NCBI GenBank assembly: GCA_022711465.1
Contig: JAKLEZ010000023.1
Location: 1-64,000 of the forward strand
DNA from: Planctomycetota bacterium
GTDB taxonomy: Bacteria; Planctomycetota; Phycisphaerae; UBA1845; PWPN01
Direction of reading: 5' to 3'
DNA length: 64,000 bases
The position numbers and the translations under genes are program-made. Below are positions 37,171-46,588 of the stretch, piece by piece. Position 1 is the stretch's first letter. Each line of letters begins with the position of its first letter. The notes beneath the pieces were generated by a model. It had not been told where the DNA came from and searched no databases. It saw nothing but the letters and a program-made list of their open reading frames with translations.

Positions 37171-37593
37171 ATGAGTACCCGGAAACGAGTCGGACGGGTG
37201 GCGCTGCTGATGGCACTGGGGGCGATTCTCGCCGCCACGCCGTTGTGGGCCGGCAAGCCCCTGCCGAGAGTGCAGCATTACACCTATACGCTTGTCCCGC
37301 CGGCAGACTCCCCCGAGCCCCACGCCAACGGGACCTGCACGTTTGAGACCTACGCCACGCTTCCACGATCGGTGGCGGTGAGTTGTCGAGGGCTGATGCC
37401 AGCGCAGCAGTACTGGGTGGTCCACGTCACCTCGTTGCCGGACGGTCCAGCCGAAGAGGCGGCATACCCTTTCACGACCGATGCGAGGGGCCGCTTCGAC
37501 GGCGAGATCCACTACGGAGCGTACACGATTGATCTATGGGTGGAGAACGGTGCGGGCCAGGCCGTGCTCGTGTTGGGGCAGTTGGAGAACTAG
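37171..37593 (+). CDS. small exported hypothetical protein
   Basis: 140 residues from ATG 37171, which has AAGGAGG at the right distance (an ATG two codons earlier overlaps that site). Signal peptide RVALLMALGAILAATPLWAG. The mature part is beta-rich (YTYTLVPPADS, TCTFETYATLPRSVAVSCRG, YWVVHVTSLPDG, YTIDLWVENGAGQAVLVLG) and may be a single all-beta domain. No named family. It lies between the kinase and the subtilase in the same orientation and may be co-regulated with them. Confidence 0.7.
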   Translation: MSTRKRVGRVALLMALGAILAATPLWAGKPLPRVQHYTYTLVPPADSPEPHANGTCTFETYATLPRSVAVSCRGLMPAQQYWVVHVTSLPDGPAEEAAYPFTTDARGRFDGEIHYGAYTIDLWVENGAGQAVLVLGQLEN

Positions 37594-37668
37594 GGCTCGC
37601 CGAGTGAAGTTGATCGTCATTCCATTTCTTGAGTTTCGCGCCAAGCCATAAATGCTAAGGAGATCGCC

Positions 37669-39075
37669 ATGAAACGCTTTACCCTGTCAGCCTTGCTGGC
37701 CCTCGCAGCCAGCTTGTTGAGTAGCATCGCTCAGGCTCATGCGGAGCAGTACCTCGTTGTCGCCGCAGGCAAGGATTTTCCAGAAAGCCGGGTGCAGGCC
37801 GTGCAGCAGGCCGGCGGCCAGATCGTGAAGGTCTTTCCGCAGATCGGGCTGGCCGTGGCGACCTCGGCCGACCCGGGGTTTCCCGCCAAGGCTGCAAGTA
37901 TTGCGGGCGTCACGTCAATCGTTCCCGATCCGATCACCTATCCCGAAGCCGACACGCAGTCCATGCCAGTCGAAACTGCTTCCGGGTCGGGCAACCCCGT
38001 ACCCAAGGGCGCTGATCTGACGGGACTTCAATGGGGACTTCAGGCCATCCAGGCCCCGGCCGCCTGGGCGCTCGGGGCGACCGGCAAAGGAGTGCGCGTG
38101 GCCGTGGTCGATACCGGGATCATGACCACGCATCCGGACCTGGCGCCGAACCTCAACCTGGAACTGAGCACCAGCGTAGTGCCCGGCGAAACCGTCGAGT
38201 TCATTCCGGGAGGCCCTGGGGGTGACTTCAGCCACGCCACGCACGTCTCTGGGATCATCGCCGCGGCGGACAACGGCTTCGGCACCACCGGCGTCGCCCC
38301 TGACGCCGAACTGGTGGCCATTAAGGTCGGCTCCGAGCTGACTAATAGCAGCCGAGTAAGCTGGATGGTGGAAGGCATCCTCTACGCCGCACAGATGCAC
38401 GCGGACATCGCCAACCTGAGCTTTGCCTCTTACTGGCTGAAGAACGACCCGCCAAGCGGGACGACCATCGATGTCGCTTTGTCCGTCGCCATAAGGGCGG
38501 TTGCCTTCGCCGAGCAACAGGGGACGCTCCTGGTGGCCGGCGCAGGAAACGGTGGCCGGGATTGGGACGGCGCTGGGAAGTACGTTTTCTTCCCCCGCGA
38601 CTTGCCGGGCGTAGCGGGTGTGGCAGCGACGGCCCCCATGGACTGCTGGGCCCTCGACCCGACCGTGGACCTGGATTGGCCGGCCCCGTACACCGACTAC
38701 GGCCAACGGGTGATCGACCTGGCAGCGCCGGGCGGCAATCTCGATCTTGCCCTTCCTGGTCAACTGGTGACCCTGGGAGGCATCACGCAGCCCGCTTTCG
38801 TGTTCAACATGGTCATCAGCACGAGCACCAACTTCGGCCCCGCGGGAGTTTTTGAAAAGAAGGGAATCTGGAACTTCGCTTCCGGAACCAGCTTGGCGGC
38901 CCCGCACGTTTCTGGGGTGGCAGCGCTCGCGATCCAGGCCCACGGCGGCAGTCTCACCCCTGCCCAAGTCCGGGCGATTCTCAAGCAGTCGGCCGACGAC
39001 CTCGGCAAATCCGGCAACGACGACTACTACGGTGCCGGGCGCGTCAATGCTCTTCGGGCGGTGCAGCAAAGGTAG
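37669..39075 (+). CDS. secreted subtilisin-like serine protease (S8)
   Basis: 468 residues. Signal peptide MKRFTLSALLALAASLLSSI; an I9-type propeptide (EQYLVVAAGKDFPESRVQAV). The catalytic triad is Asp148 in VAVVDTGI, His192 in DFSHATHVSGIIAA and Ser408 in FASGTSLAAPHVSGVAALAI. The oxyanion Asn is in LVAGAGNGGRDWD. No C-terminal sorting domain. Extracellular endopeptidase, likely autoprocessed. Start ATG 37669 after AAGGAG. Last gene of the segment between repeat copies B and C. Confidence 0.93.
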   Translation: MKRFTLSALLALAASLLSSIAQAHAEQYLVVAAGKDFPESRVQAVQQAGGQIVKVFPQIGLAVATSADPGFPAKAASIAGVTSIVPDPITYPEADTQSMPVETASGSGNPVPKGADLTGLQWGLQAIQAPAAWALGATGKGVRVAVVDTGIMTTHPDLAPNLNLELSTSVVPGETVEFIPGGPGGDFSHATHVSGIIAAADNGFGTTGVAPDAELVAIKVGSELTNSSRVSWMVEGILYAAQMHADIANLSFASYWLKNDPPSGTTIDVALSVAIRAVAFAEQQGTLLVAGAGNGGRDWDGAGKYVFFPRDLPGVAGVAATAPMDCWALDPTVDLDWPAPYTDYGQRVIDLAAPGGNLDLALPGQLVTLGGITQPAFVFNMVISTSTNFGPAGVFEKKGIWNFASGTSLAAPHVSGVAALAIQAHGGSLTPAQVRAILKQSADDLGKSGNDDYYGAGRVNALRAVQQR

Positions 39076-39515
39076 ACGTCCTCGACCCGCGACGGCCTGC
39101 TCCGCACCATCGGCGGGGCAGGCCGCTGTGCCGCCGCGTGATCGGCAAGTAACATCCGGGTCTTCGCGAGAGAAGCATACAGGCGACATTCCGGTTCTCC
39201 GAGGAAAGTACGGGTGTCCCCGGTCTTCCCCCGGCGGGCGGACGTCTGACGCAAGGGTTTGCGGAGAGCCAAGCCATGAGCCTCGAATTGGACGGGGTCC
39301 AGGAGCCTGGGTCGCGAATCATGCGGACTGCAACGTATGCCTGAGCGCGCGGCAACTGCCTCGCCGTCGGCCCGAATCTGTCATCACCCCAGCAACATGG
39401 ACGGGCTATCGAGCGACAGTTTCTCGAGCTGTGTGTCGTCGACTCAACGCGCTTCCGACCGCGTTCTTCGGCCCGCCAGGCTTGTTTTGAGAGGCCATCC
39501 GGGTATCATATTGAG

Positions 39516-39764
<249 letters not shown>

Positions 39765-39872
39765 CTCAATTCCGAACTTTTGCCAAACACCCAGGTATCT
39801 GCCGACCAGCCTACATCACCGTTGTTATATCAGAATTCAGCGTGATCCGGCAAACGTATTTGGTCGCCTACG

Positions 39873-40013
39873 CAGCCCATCAGCTCCGAGGCCGCGGAGA
39901 CCCTGATCCGCCGCGGCCAGGAAATCCCGTCGGTCACTCAGGTGACGGTCGAGCCCGTGGATCTGACCGGTTACGACACCCTGATGACCGGCGGCCGGGA
40001 GGTGGCCTTATGA
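39873..40013 (+). pseudogene. IS21-family istA transposase, 3' remnant
   Basis: 47 codons reading AAETLIRRGQEIPSVTQVTV and EPVDLTGYDTLMTGGREVAL then stop. IS21 IstA proteins end with a similar ...VDLxxYDxLL tail. The stop overlaps the istB start by ATGA, the normal IS21 arrangement. Everything upstream is missing. Confidence 0.65.
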
Positions 40014-40201
40014 AGCGAACCGATGATGAGAAGGCCGCCCTGGTGAGCCATCTGAAGGAACTGCATGTGCCCACGATCCGAAGTTGCCTCGAGCAGCTAG
40101 CCCGCCAGGCCGAACATCCATCGACTCGAACAGTTTGCCGCACTGGTACGCCGGGAGGGTCCCTGAGCGGGGAACTCTTCGCCTTCCCCGGCGTCTATTG
40201 A
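40010..40201 (+). pseudogene. IS21-family istB helper ATPase, 5' remnant
   Basis: Starts MKRTDDEKAALVSHLKELHV then PTIRSCLEQLARQAEHPS, the N-terminal helices of IstB. The normal protein has about 250 residues with a Walker motif, but here the homology ends after about 40 residues. The rest of the frame is unrelated. With the istA tail it marks an IS21-type element deleted on both sides, just beyond repeat copy C. Confidence 0.65.
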
Positions 40202-40288
40202 GATGATAGGCGGTGATCCATCGCGATCCCGGCTGCGTCCGGGTCGGATGATTGTCGTCAAAGGACCGTCTTCCAGGAGACCCGTCCC

Positions 40289-41482
40289 ATGCAATCGCAC
40301 TGTCACGCACGGCTGGTTGTTCTATCCGGTTTGATCGCCCTCGGCCTGGCCACCCCGCCCGAGGCCCTCGCCCGCATCAAGCTCATTACCCTGCCCAAGC
40401 GGCAACGAGTGGAAATCCAGCTCGACCACCCCAACGTCACGCTCGTCGAAGAGGAGCGGGTCGTACCCCTCCTTAAGGGCGTCAACCAAGTGGATTTCGC
40501 CTGGGCCAACACCGCCATCGACAAGGACAGCATCCAGTTCCGGGCCCTGACTGATCCCGAACACGTCAAGGTGCTGTCGGTCAGCTATCCACCCAACGAG
40601 AATGCCCTGGTCTGGCAGGTCTCGGCCGCCGAGTCCGGTCCGGCCAAGGTCCGCATCAGCTACATCATCGGCCAGCTCAACAAGAGTTTCGAATACCGGG
40701 CCACCGCCTCGCACGATGAGAAAACGCTTCTGCTGACCCAGTACGTCCGCCTCACCAACTTGGCCAACGAGGAGTTCGGCGATGCCGGCCTGTGGGCCGG
40801 CTTCGGCGAGCACTTCCTCAGGCCGATCGGCATCAACGAGACCAAGCAGGTCCTCTCCGCCAAGTTCGCCGGCGTCCCCGTTCAGAAGACCTACACCTGC
40901 AACCCGGCCGAGTTCGATTATCTCGACCGCGGCAAGGACCAACTGCGCGTCCCCATGCACTACGTACTCAAGAACGACAAGGCCCACCAACTCGGCCAGT
41001 TCCCCCTGATGCCCGGCAAGGCCCGTATTTTTCAGGACGACGGCAAGGGCGGCTCGGCCTTCGTCGGCGAGGACTGGGGCCGGTTTACCCCCATCGACGA
41101 TGAGATGAAGCTCTACCTCGGCCTGGCCAAGGACATCGTCGTTAAGCGCACCATTGAACGCCGCGACCAGAAACGCGTGGGCGGCAACCTCTACAACTAC
41201 GACGTGGTCATCAAGTACGAGATCGAGAACTTCAAGGACTCGCCGGCCGTTCTCGACGTGAGCGAGTCGCTGCACCACATCCGCAACGAGATCCGCGGCG
41301 AGAGCAACCGAGACGTGGACTGGGAGCTGGGCAAGGAGACCACCTTTGCCGACACGCTCGACAAGGAAAAGGGCACGTTTGACAAGGTGATCTTCCACAT
41401 CCCTCTGCAGCCGCGGGCTGCCGACGGCAAAGCCGAGAAAGTCATCCACGAGCTCCACGTGCTGATCAAGAACGAATGGTGA
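40289..41482 (+). CDS. exported DUF4139-like protein, first of three paralogues
   Basis: 397 residues with signal peptide (LVVLSGLIALGLATPPEALA). Shares architecture with the next two genes: an N-terminal segment where a conserved VEIQLDHPNVTLVEEERVVP strand leads into LLKGVNQVDFAWANTAIDKD, a membrane-distal beta region (KVRISYIIGQLNKSFEYRAT) and a C-terminal domain with NYDVVIKYEIENFKDSP. The DUF4139-type protein has no known reaction. Divergent in sequence from the pair downstream. It lies 124 bp before the second paralogue, in the same orientation. Confidence 0.72.
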   Translation: MQSHCHARLVVLSGLIALGLATPPEALARIKLITLPKRQRVEIQLDHPNVTLVEEERVVPLLKGVNQVDFAWANTAIDKDSIQFRALTDPEHVKVLSVSYPPNENALVWQVSAAESGPAKVRISYIIGQLNKSFEYRATASHDEKTLLLTQYVRLTNLANEEFGDAGLWAGFGEHFLRPIGINETKQVLSAKFAGVPVQKTYTCNPAEFDYLDRGKDQLRVPMHYVLKNDKAHQLGQFPLMPGKARIFQDDGKGGSAFVGEDWGRFTPIDDEMKLYLGLAKDIVVKRTIERRDQKRVGGNLYNYDVVIKYEIENFKDSPAVLDVSESLHHIRNEIRGESNRDVDWELGKETTFADTLDKEKGTFDKVIFHIPLQPRAADGKAEKVIHELHVLIKNEW

Positions 41483-41605
41483 CGGCGAAGTGAGAGGCGA
41501 GACGTGACACGTGAGAACGAAGAGCATCGCGCTTCTGGTCATGCGGAAGCCTCCTTTCGCGCCTATGTGACACGGGAGTCTTTTCCTGCGATATGTGAGG
41601 ATCGA

Positions 41606-43003
41606 ATGACAACAAGACAATGGATATGCACGATGGTGGCAGCGCTCGCGGTGCCCGCGCTCGCCCGCAATATCGACCTCTCGACCGTGCCCACACGGGA
41701 CACGGTGCAACTGACCATCTACAACGCCGAGGATCTCACGCTGGTCCGGGAAACGAGGCGGATGACGTTCAAGAAGGGGGTCAACCCGCTCCAGTTCTCG
41801 TGGGCCAACACACTGATCGACCCGACCTCCGTGCAACTCCGCTTCCCCAAGGATGCCGACAAGCTGGAATTGCTCGACACGACCTACCCGCACGACAAGC
41901 CGCAGATGCTGTACTGGAACGTGCAGTCCGAGGTGGACGGCGAGGCCGGCGTCGAGATCACGTATTTCACGAGCGGTCTCACGTGGTCGGCCGATTACGT
42001 CTGCATCACGAACCCTGACGAGACCCAGATGAACATCGCCGGCTACGTCCGGGTCTTCAACCGCTCGGGCGAGGAGTATGAGAACGCGCAGGTCCGGCTG
42101 GTCGTCGGGACGATCAACCTCGTCGAGAAGATCGCCGAACTCGCCCAACGTCAGTACGGCAAACCGGTTGAATCGCTTGCGGAGGGCGAGCAGAGGCAGG
42201 TCAGGGTGAAGGCCGCCGGGGACGTCCTCACCGCGACCTTGGCCCCGGCTGCAGCGCCGGCTCCCTCCAAGCCTAAGGAGATCGCCAAGGAGGGCCTCGG
42301 CGAGTACTTCATCTACACGGTCGAGGGCACGGAGACGATCCCGAATGGCTGGAGCAAGCGGATGCTGTCGTTCGAAGGAAAGGAGATCCCCTTCAAGATC
42401 CAGTACCGCTACCGGCCGGCGGAGTACGGCGAGCAGATGGTGCGGATGTTCCTGCTCAAGAACGACAAGGAATCCAAGCTCGGTACGACGCCGCTGCCGG
42501 ACGGCATCGTCCGGGTCTGCCGAGACAACGGCCACGAGGGGCTGAGTTTCAAGGTGCAGCAGAGCATCAAGTACGTGCCGATCGGGGAGAACATCGAGCT
42601 GATCATCGGCCCGGACCCGGAAGTCATCCACGAGTGGGTGAAGCTGAAGTGCTGGCGGGACAACTTCTGGTTCAAGCTCAGCGGAGTGGACATCTATCGC
42701 GGCCTGGAAGGCGAGCACAAGATCGAGGTGAACGACGCGTTGGTCGGTTGGGAAGACCACACCCGCTATGTGGAGCGGATCCGCAACTACCGAACCAAAC
42801 CGGTCGACGTGGAGATTCGCCGTTCGTTCGGCGGCCACACGTTCTTTGCGAGCCGGCTTGAGCCCACGCTGCACGACTACCAGACGGTCCAGATGACCGC
42901 GAACTGTCCGCCGGGCAAGAAGACTGAGCTGGCGTATCACATTCGGACGCTTCAGGGCTATTTGGAGAAGCAGAAGAACGTGACGTTGGAGACCGGTGAT
43001 TGA
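41606..43003 (+). CDS. exported DUF4139-like protein, second paralogue
   Basis: 465 residues. Signal peptide (WICTMVAALAVPALA) followed by NIDLSTVPTRDTVQLTIYNA, EDLTLVRETRRMTFKKG and VEITYFTSGLTWSADYVCIT, as in DUF4139 proteins. The C-terminal half is encoded by 641 bp (42296-42936) identical to 43711-44351 in the next gene. The middle (about residues 185-225) differs and is Ala/Pro-rich. Start ATG 41606 is chosen for its signal peptide. The stop is coupled to the next gene (TGATG). Periplasmic or surface location inferred. Confidence 0.78.
   Translation: MTTRQWICTMVAALAVPALARNIDLSTVPTRDTVQLTIYNAEDLTLVRETRRMTFKKGVNPLQFSWANTLIDPTSVQLRFPKDADKLELLDTTYPHDKPQMLYWNVQSEVDGEAGVEITYFTSGLTWSADYVCITNPDETQMNIAGYVRVFNRSGEEYENAQVRLVVGTINLVEKIAELAQRQYGKPVESLAEGEQRQVRVKAAGDVLTATLAPAAAPAPSKPKEIAKEGLGEYFIYTVEGTETIPNGWSKRMLSFEGKEIPFKIQYRYRPAEYGEQMVRMFLLKNDKESKLGTTPLPDGIVRVCRDNGHEGLSFKVQQSIKYVPIGENIELIIGPDPEVIHEWVKLKCWRDNFWFKLSGVDIYRGLEGEHKIEVNDALVGWEDHTRYVERIRNYRTKPVDVEIRRSFGGHTFFASRLEPTLHDYQTVQMTANCPPGKKTELAYHIRTLQGYLEKQKNVTLETGD
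42296..42936 (+). repeat. 641-bp identical block, copy 1
   Basis: No difference was found by eye between 42296-42936 and 43711-44351, from CTCGGCGAG through GAGCTGGCGTA. The flanking parts of the two paralogues differ at synonymous sites. This indicates recent gene conversion or a partial re-duplication. Confidence 0.85.
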
Positions 43004-44418
43004 TGATGCGCTGGGTTGTTCTTGGCTTGTGTCTGTCGACTTCGCCCGTTCTTGGGCGGAACATCGATCTTTCGACCGTCCCCACGCGCGAGACGGTTCA
43101 ACTGACGATCTATAACGCCGAGGACCTGACGCTGGTGCGCGAGACGCGCCGGATCACGTTCAAGAAGGGCGTCAACCCTCTCCAGTTCTCGTGGGCCAAC
43201 ACGTTGATCGACCCGACCTCGGTTCAGATCCGTTTCCCCAAGGACGCCGACAAGCTGGAACTGCTGGACACGACGTACCCGCATGACAAGCCGCAGATGC
43301 TATGCTGGAACGTGCAGTCCGAAGTCGACGGCGAGGCCGGCGTCGAGATCACGTATTTCACGAGCGGTCTCACGTGGTCGGCCGATTACGTCTGCATCAC
43401 GAATCCCGAGGAGACGCAGATGAACATCGCCGGCTACGTCCGCGTATTCAATCGCTCGGGCGAAGAATACGAGAACGCCCAGGTCCGGCTGGTTGTCGGA
43501 ACGATCAATCTGGTGGAGAAGATCGCCGAGCTCGCCCAGCGGCGGTACGGCGCGGAGAAGGCCGGGCAACTGACCAAAGGGGAGGTACTCGACCTCAAGC
43601 GCGACGCCACCCATATGCTCCTCATCAACGGCGCCTTCGGTGCATATGGAACCGTGGATCTCGCCGACTTTGGTAAACTCGGTCAGCGCAAGGAGATCGC
43701 CAAAGAGGGTCTCGGCGAGTACTTCATCTACACGGTCGAGGGCACGGAGACGATCCCGAATGGCTGGAGCAAGCGGATGCTGTCGTTCGAAGGAAAGGAG
43801 ATCCCCTTCAAGATCCAGTACCGCTACCGGCCGGCGGAGTACGGCGAGCAGATGGTGCGGATGTTCCTGCTCAAGAACGACAAGGAATCCAAGCTCGGTA
43901 CGACGCCGCTGCCGGACGGCATCGTCCGGGTCTGCCGAGACAACGGCCACGAGGGGCTGAGTTTCAAGGTGCAGCAGAGCATCAAGTACGTGCCGATCGG
44001 GGAGAACATCGAGCTGATCATCGGCCCGGACCCGGAAGTCATCCACGAGTGGGTGAAGCTGAAGTGCTGGCGGGACAACTTCTGGTTCAAGCTCAGCGGA
44101 GTGGACATCTATCGCGGCCTGGAAGGCGAGCACAAGATCGAGGTGAACGACGCGTTGGTCGGTTGGGAAGACCACACCCGCTATGTGGAGCGGATCCGCA
44201 ACTACCGAACCAAACCGGTCGACGTGGAGATTCGCCGTTCGTTCGGCGGCCACACGTTCTTTGCGAGCCGGCTTGAGCCCACGCTGCACGACTACCAGAC
44301 GGTCCAGATGACCGCGAACTGTCCGCCGGGCAAGAAGACTGAGCTGGCGTACCACATCCGCGCGCTGCAAGGCTACTTGGCCAAGCAACAGAAGGTGACG
44401 CTGGAGACGGGTAACTGA
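43003..44418 (+). CDS. exported DUF4139-like protein, third paralogue
   Basis: 471 residues from ATG 43003, overlapping the previous stop by one base (TGATG). Short signal peptide (RWVVLGLCLSTSPVLG) then NIDLSTVPTRETVQLTIYNA. The first 180 residues are almost identical in protein to the second paralogue but differ at many synonymous sites. The middle insertion (TKGEVLDLKRDATHMLLING) is unique, and the C-terminal 213 residues are identical at DNA level. Same unknown function. The gene ends 190 bp before tRNA-Gly. Confidence 0.78.
   Translation: MMRWVVLGLCLSTSPVLGRNIDLSTVPTRETVQLTIYNAEDLTLVRETRRITFKKGVNPLQFSWANTLIDPTSVQIRFPKDADKLELLDTTYPHDKPQMLCWNVQSEVDGEAGVEITYFTSGLTWSADYVCITNPEETQMNIAGYVRVFNRSGEEYENAQVRLVVGTINLVEKIAELAQRRYGAEKAGQLTKGEVLDLKRDATHMLLINGAFGAYGTVDLADFGKLGQRKEIAKEGLGEYFIYTVEGTETIPNGWSKRMLSFEGKEIPFKIQYRYRPAEYGEQMVRMFLLKNDKESKLGTTPLPDGIVRVCRDNGHEGLSFKVQQSIKYVPIGENIELIIGPDPEVIHEWVKLKCWRDNFWFKLSGVDIYRGLEGEHKIEVNDALVGWEDHTRYVERIRNYRTKPVDVEIRRSFGGHTFFASRLEPTLHDYQTVQMTANCPPGKKTELAYHIRALQGYLAKQQKVTLETGN
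43711..44351 (+). repeat. 641-bp identical block, copy 2
   Basis: Second copy of the block in the third DUF4139-like gene, 1415 bp downstream in direct orientation. Recombination between the two would delete one gene equivalent. Confidence 0.85.
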
Positions 44419-44495
44419 AGATGAAACGAATACGGGTACGGGCGGCCACCTGCAGAGTATCAGATTTTCGAGCTGGGTGTCGTCGCCGAAGACCC

Positions 44496-44523
44496 TTTCA
44501 AATCGCCAGAAACGCGGTATAAT
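44496..44523 (+). promoter_or_regulatory. promoter of tRNA-Gly
   Basis: TATAAT at 44518-44523 with a weak -35 (TTTCAA at 44496, 16-bp spacer). The same promoter sequence recurs at 18406-18465 and 32684-32743. Transcription would start near 44530, about 80 bp before the mature tRNA. Confidence 0.7.
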
Positions 44524-44539
44524 GACCGGCTGTCGGTTC

Positions 44540-44565
44540 TTAAGTAGTGCGCCTGCACTACTTAA
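44540..44565. repeat. perfect palindrome in the tRNA-Gly leader
   Basis: TTAAGTAGTGC-GCCT-GCACTACTTAA, 11-bp arms and a 4-bp loop, between promoter and tRNA. The arms reappear as the terminal inverted repeats of the segments that follow the truncated tRNA copies. Confidence 0.85.
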
Positions 44566-44608
44566 GCCGGCATGCTGGTTTGCGTAAGTGCTTGTAATTG
44601 AAAGACTT

Positions 44609-44680
<72 letters not shown>

Positions 44681-44700
44681 GTGAAGATAACTGCTTGCGG

Positions 44701-44729
44701 GGCCAAGGTTTGCCGACCTTGGCCTTTTT
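44701..44729 (+). terminator. intrinsic terminator of tRNA-Gly
   Basis: Perfect 9-bp stem GGCCAAGGT / ACCTTGGCC with a 6-nt loop followed by TTTTT, 21 bp after the tRNA. Confidence 0.9.
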
Positions 44730-44795
44730 CGTTCGGACCCGAAAAACGGCCGTTTTCGGCCGAGTTGGTCAAAAGTTGGTCACTCGGGCGCCGCA

Positions 44796-45614
44796 TCAGG
44801 AGACCGCCTCCTCGACGACCTTGCGGGCCACCTCCAGCAGCTCCGGCTCCACCTGCACGTAGAACCTCCGCGTCGTGCGGATGTCGCTGTGCCCGGCGAG
44901 TTCCTGCACCACGTGGATCGGCACCGACTTGGACAGGTTTGTGCAGTAACCCCGCCGCAGGTCGTGCACGCAGCACCGGGCCACGCCGGCCCGCCGACGG
45001 ATCGCCTGAAAATCCCGCGAGATGTTCTGGCGCTTCATCCGCTGGCCTGCGTTGGAACCCTTGCCGATGACGAACACGTAGACCTGTCCGTCGCCGGCCT
45101 CGGCCTGCACCCGAGCCAGCACGTTCGTGACCGGCCGGGGCATGGGCAGGATCCGCATGTCCTTCGGCGTCCAGTCCTCCGCGCCGGTCTTGCCGCGCTT
45201 CGCGACCACCCGAACCATCTCCTTCTCGAAGTCGATGTCCGGCCAGGTCAGGTTCAGGATCTCGCTCAAGCGAAGGCCACAGCAGTAGGCCAGCGCGATG
45301 ATCCCTTGCCACCTCAGCGACGGCGCGGCTTCGATCAGTTTCCGGTAGTCCTCGGGCGTGACGTGGTGCCACTCGTTGCGCGACACTTTCGCCTGCCGAA
45401 TGCCGTTGAACGGGTTCTCGCGAATCAGCCGGCACTCGACCGCCTCGCGAAAGATCCGCCGGCACTCCCGGAGCAGCTTGTTGACGGTCGCGGGAGCGAT
45501 CGGTTGGTCCTTCCGCGACCGCTCCCGGTACCAAGACAGGAAGCGACGAGCATCGAGCGGCGTGATGTTGTTCACCGGCTGCTCCTTGCCGATGCGATCC
45601 TTGAGCAGCTTCAC
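44796..45614 (-). CDS. tyrosine recombinase (phage-type integrase), possibly N-terminally truncated
   Basis: 272 residues from GTG 45614. The SAM-like core-binding domain (NNITPLDARRFLSWYRERS) and the complete catalytic domain are present: Arg115 in CCGLRLSEIL, HDLRRGY with Arg220, His242 in AGHSD and the nucleophile Tyr252 in RRFYVQVEP. The usual N-terminal arm-binding domain is missing. Just upstream in frame, MRKLRW is followed by a TAG stop and then HART, which suggests a longer ancestral gene broken by a stop. It lies 67 bp past the tRNA terminator and points towards tRNA-Gly, a typical position for an element that integrates in that tRNA. Confidence 0.85.
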   Translation of the reverse strand: MKLLKDRIGKEQPVNNITPLDARRFLSWYRERSRKDQPIAPATVNKLLRECRRIFREAVECRLIRENPFNGIRQAKVSRNEWHHVTPEDYRKLIEAAPSLRWQGIIALAYCCGLRLSEILNLTWPDIDFEKEMVRVVAKRGKTGAEDWTPKDMRILPMPRPVTNVLARVQAEAGDGQVYVFVIGKGSNAGQRMKRQNISRDFQAIRRRAGVARCCVHDLRRGYCTNLSKSVPIHVVQELAGHSDIRTTRRFYVQVEPELLEVARKVVEEAVS

Positions 45615-45853
45615 GGTGCGAGCGTGCTACCACCGCAGCTTTCGCATCGCTAACCTGCCAATGCCATTCCTGCGGATCTTCTTTTGATCCCACGGTGACG
45701 TTTCAGCTCCAGCAGGCAGCAGCGTGTCACCAGATTGGCAAGGAGTATCAGGGGCGGTAGATTCAAAGAGGCGTCACGTTCGTCTTGGCAACTTCGCGGG
45801 TCGATCTGACCGTCGGGCCCTGGCCAGGACTCGGATCGCCGGGAGGACTCACC

Positions 45854-46588
45854 ATGATGGGCGCCCAAACGACCAGCCACGGAGTCGAACGGTTCAGTCG
45901 CAGACCAGGTACCGCCGCAGCCTCAATCGCTGTCCTGTGCACCTTGGGCGTTCTTTTCGCGGCGGGTTGCACGTCTGGGACCGATACCGGTCTCGAAAGG
46001 CTGAAGCATGAAGCTGATCCGCGGGCGGTCGAGCAGGTGCTGGCGGGCCACCGAGACACGGCCAGCGCCGCCTGGTGGGGCTTTGATGAGCAAGACTCCA
46101 CCGCCGCCCTGCAGGCTGCGATTCGCTCCGAGGCTAAGAAGCTCATTATCCCCAACCTGGGCAAACCATGGGTCATGGAGCCGCTGTTCCTGGAGAGCAA
46201 TCAGGAGGTAGTATTCGAGGAAGGCGCGGTCATCATGGCCCTCAAGGGGGCTTTCCGGGGCAAAGGGGATTCCTTGCTGACCGCACGAGACAAGGAGAAT
46301 ATCACGCTCACGGGGCCCGGCGCCTCCCTGGTCATGCGCAAGCCGGATTACCAGGCACCGCCTTACGAGAAGGCAGAGTGGCGGCATTGCCTGTCGCTCC
46401 ACGGCTGCCGGAACATCAAGGTGTACGGCCTTCGCATGGCTGCCAGCGGCGGGGATGGCGTCTACGTCGGCCGCGGCACGGGTGTCCTCCCCATTTGGAA
46501 GCGATTGTCTATCGAGCATCGGCCCGCCCAACCGGTGGATCAACTGCAGTCCGTCTGCATACGGACTGTCCAGGATGAGGCCGGCTAG
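45854..46588 (+). pseudogene. truncated lipoprotein with parallel beta-helix start
   Basis: GGGAGG precedes ATG 45854. A lipoprotein signal with lipobox (VLCTLGVLFAAGC) leads into a right-handed beta-helix-like region (DSTAALQAAIRSEAKKLIIP, NITLTGPGASLVMRK, LHGCRNIKVYGLRMAASGGD, GVYVGRGTG). In the family the helix goes on for hundreds of residues. Here the frame turns into sequence antisense to a hydrolase fragment after about 46510 and stops at 46588. Function of the complete protein unknown, perhaps a polysaccharide lyase-like fold. Confidence 0.65.

Noticed and set aside
40322..42940. Very long open frames antisense to the DUF4139 genes and opposite the coiled-coil gene (52.9-56.5 kb)
   Set aside because: They arise from strong third-position GC bias; the translations are Arg/Leu/Val/Pro-rich without motifs, and the sense strands encode recognisable proteins.
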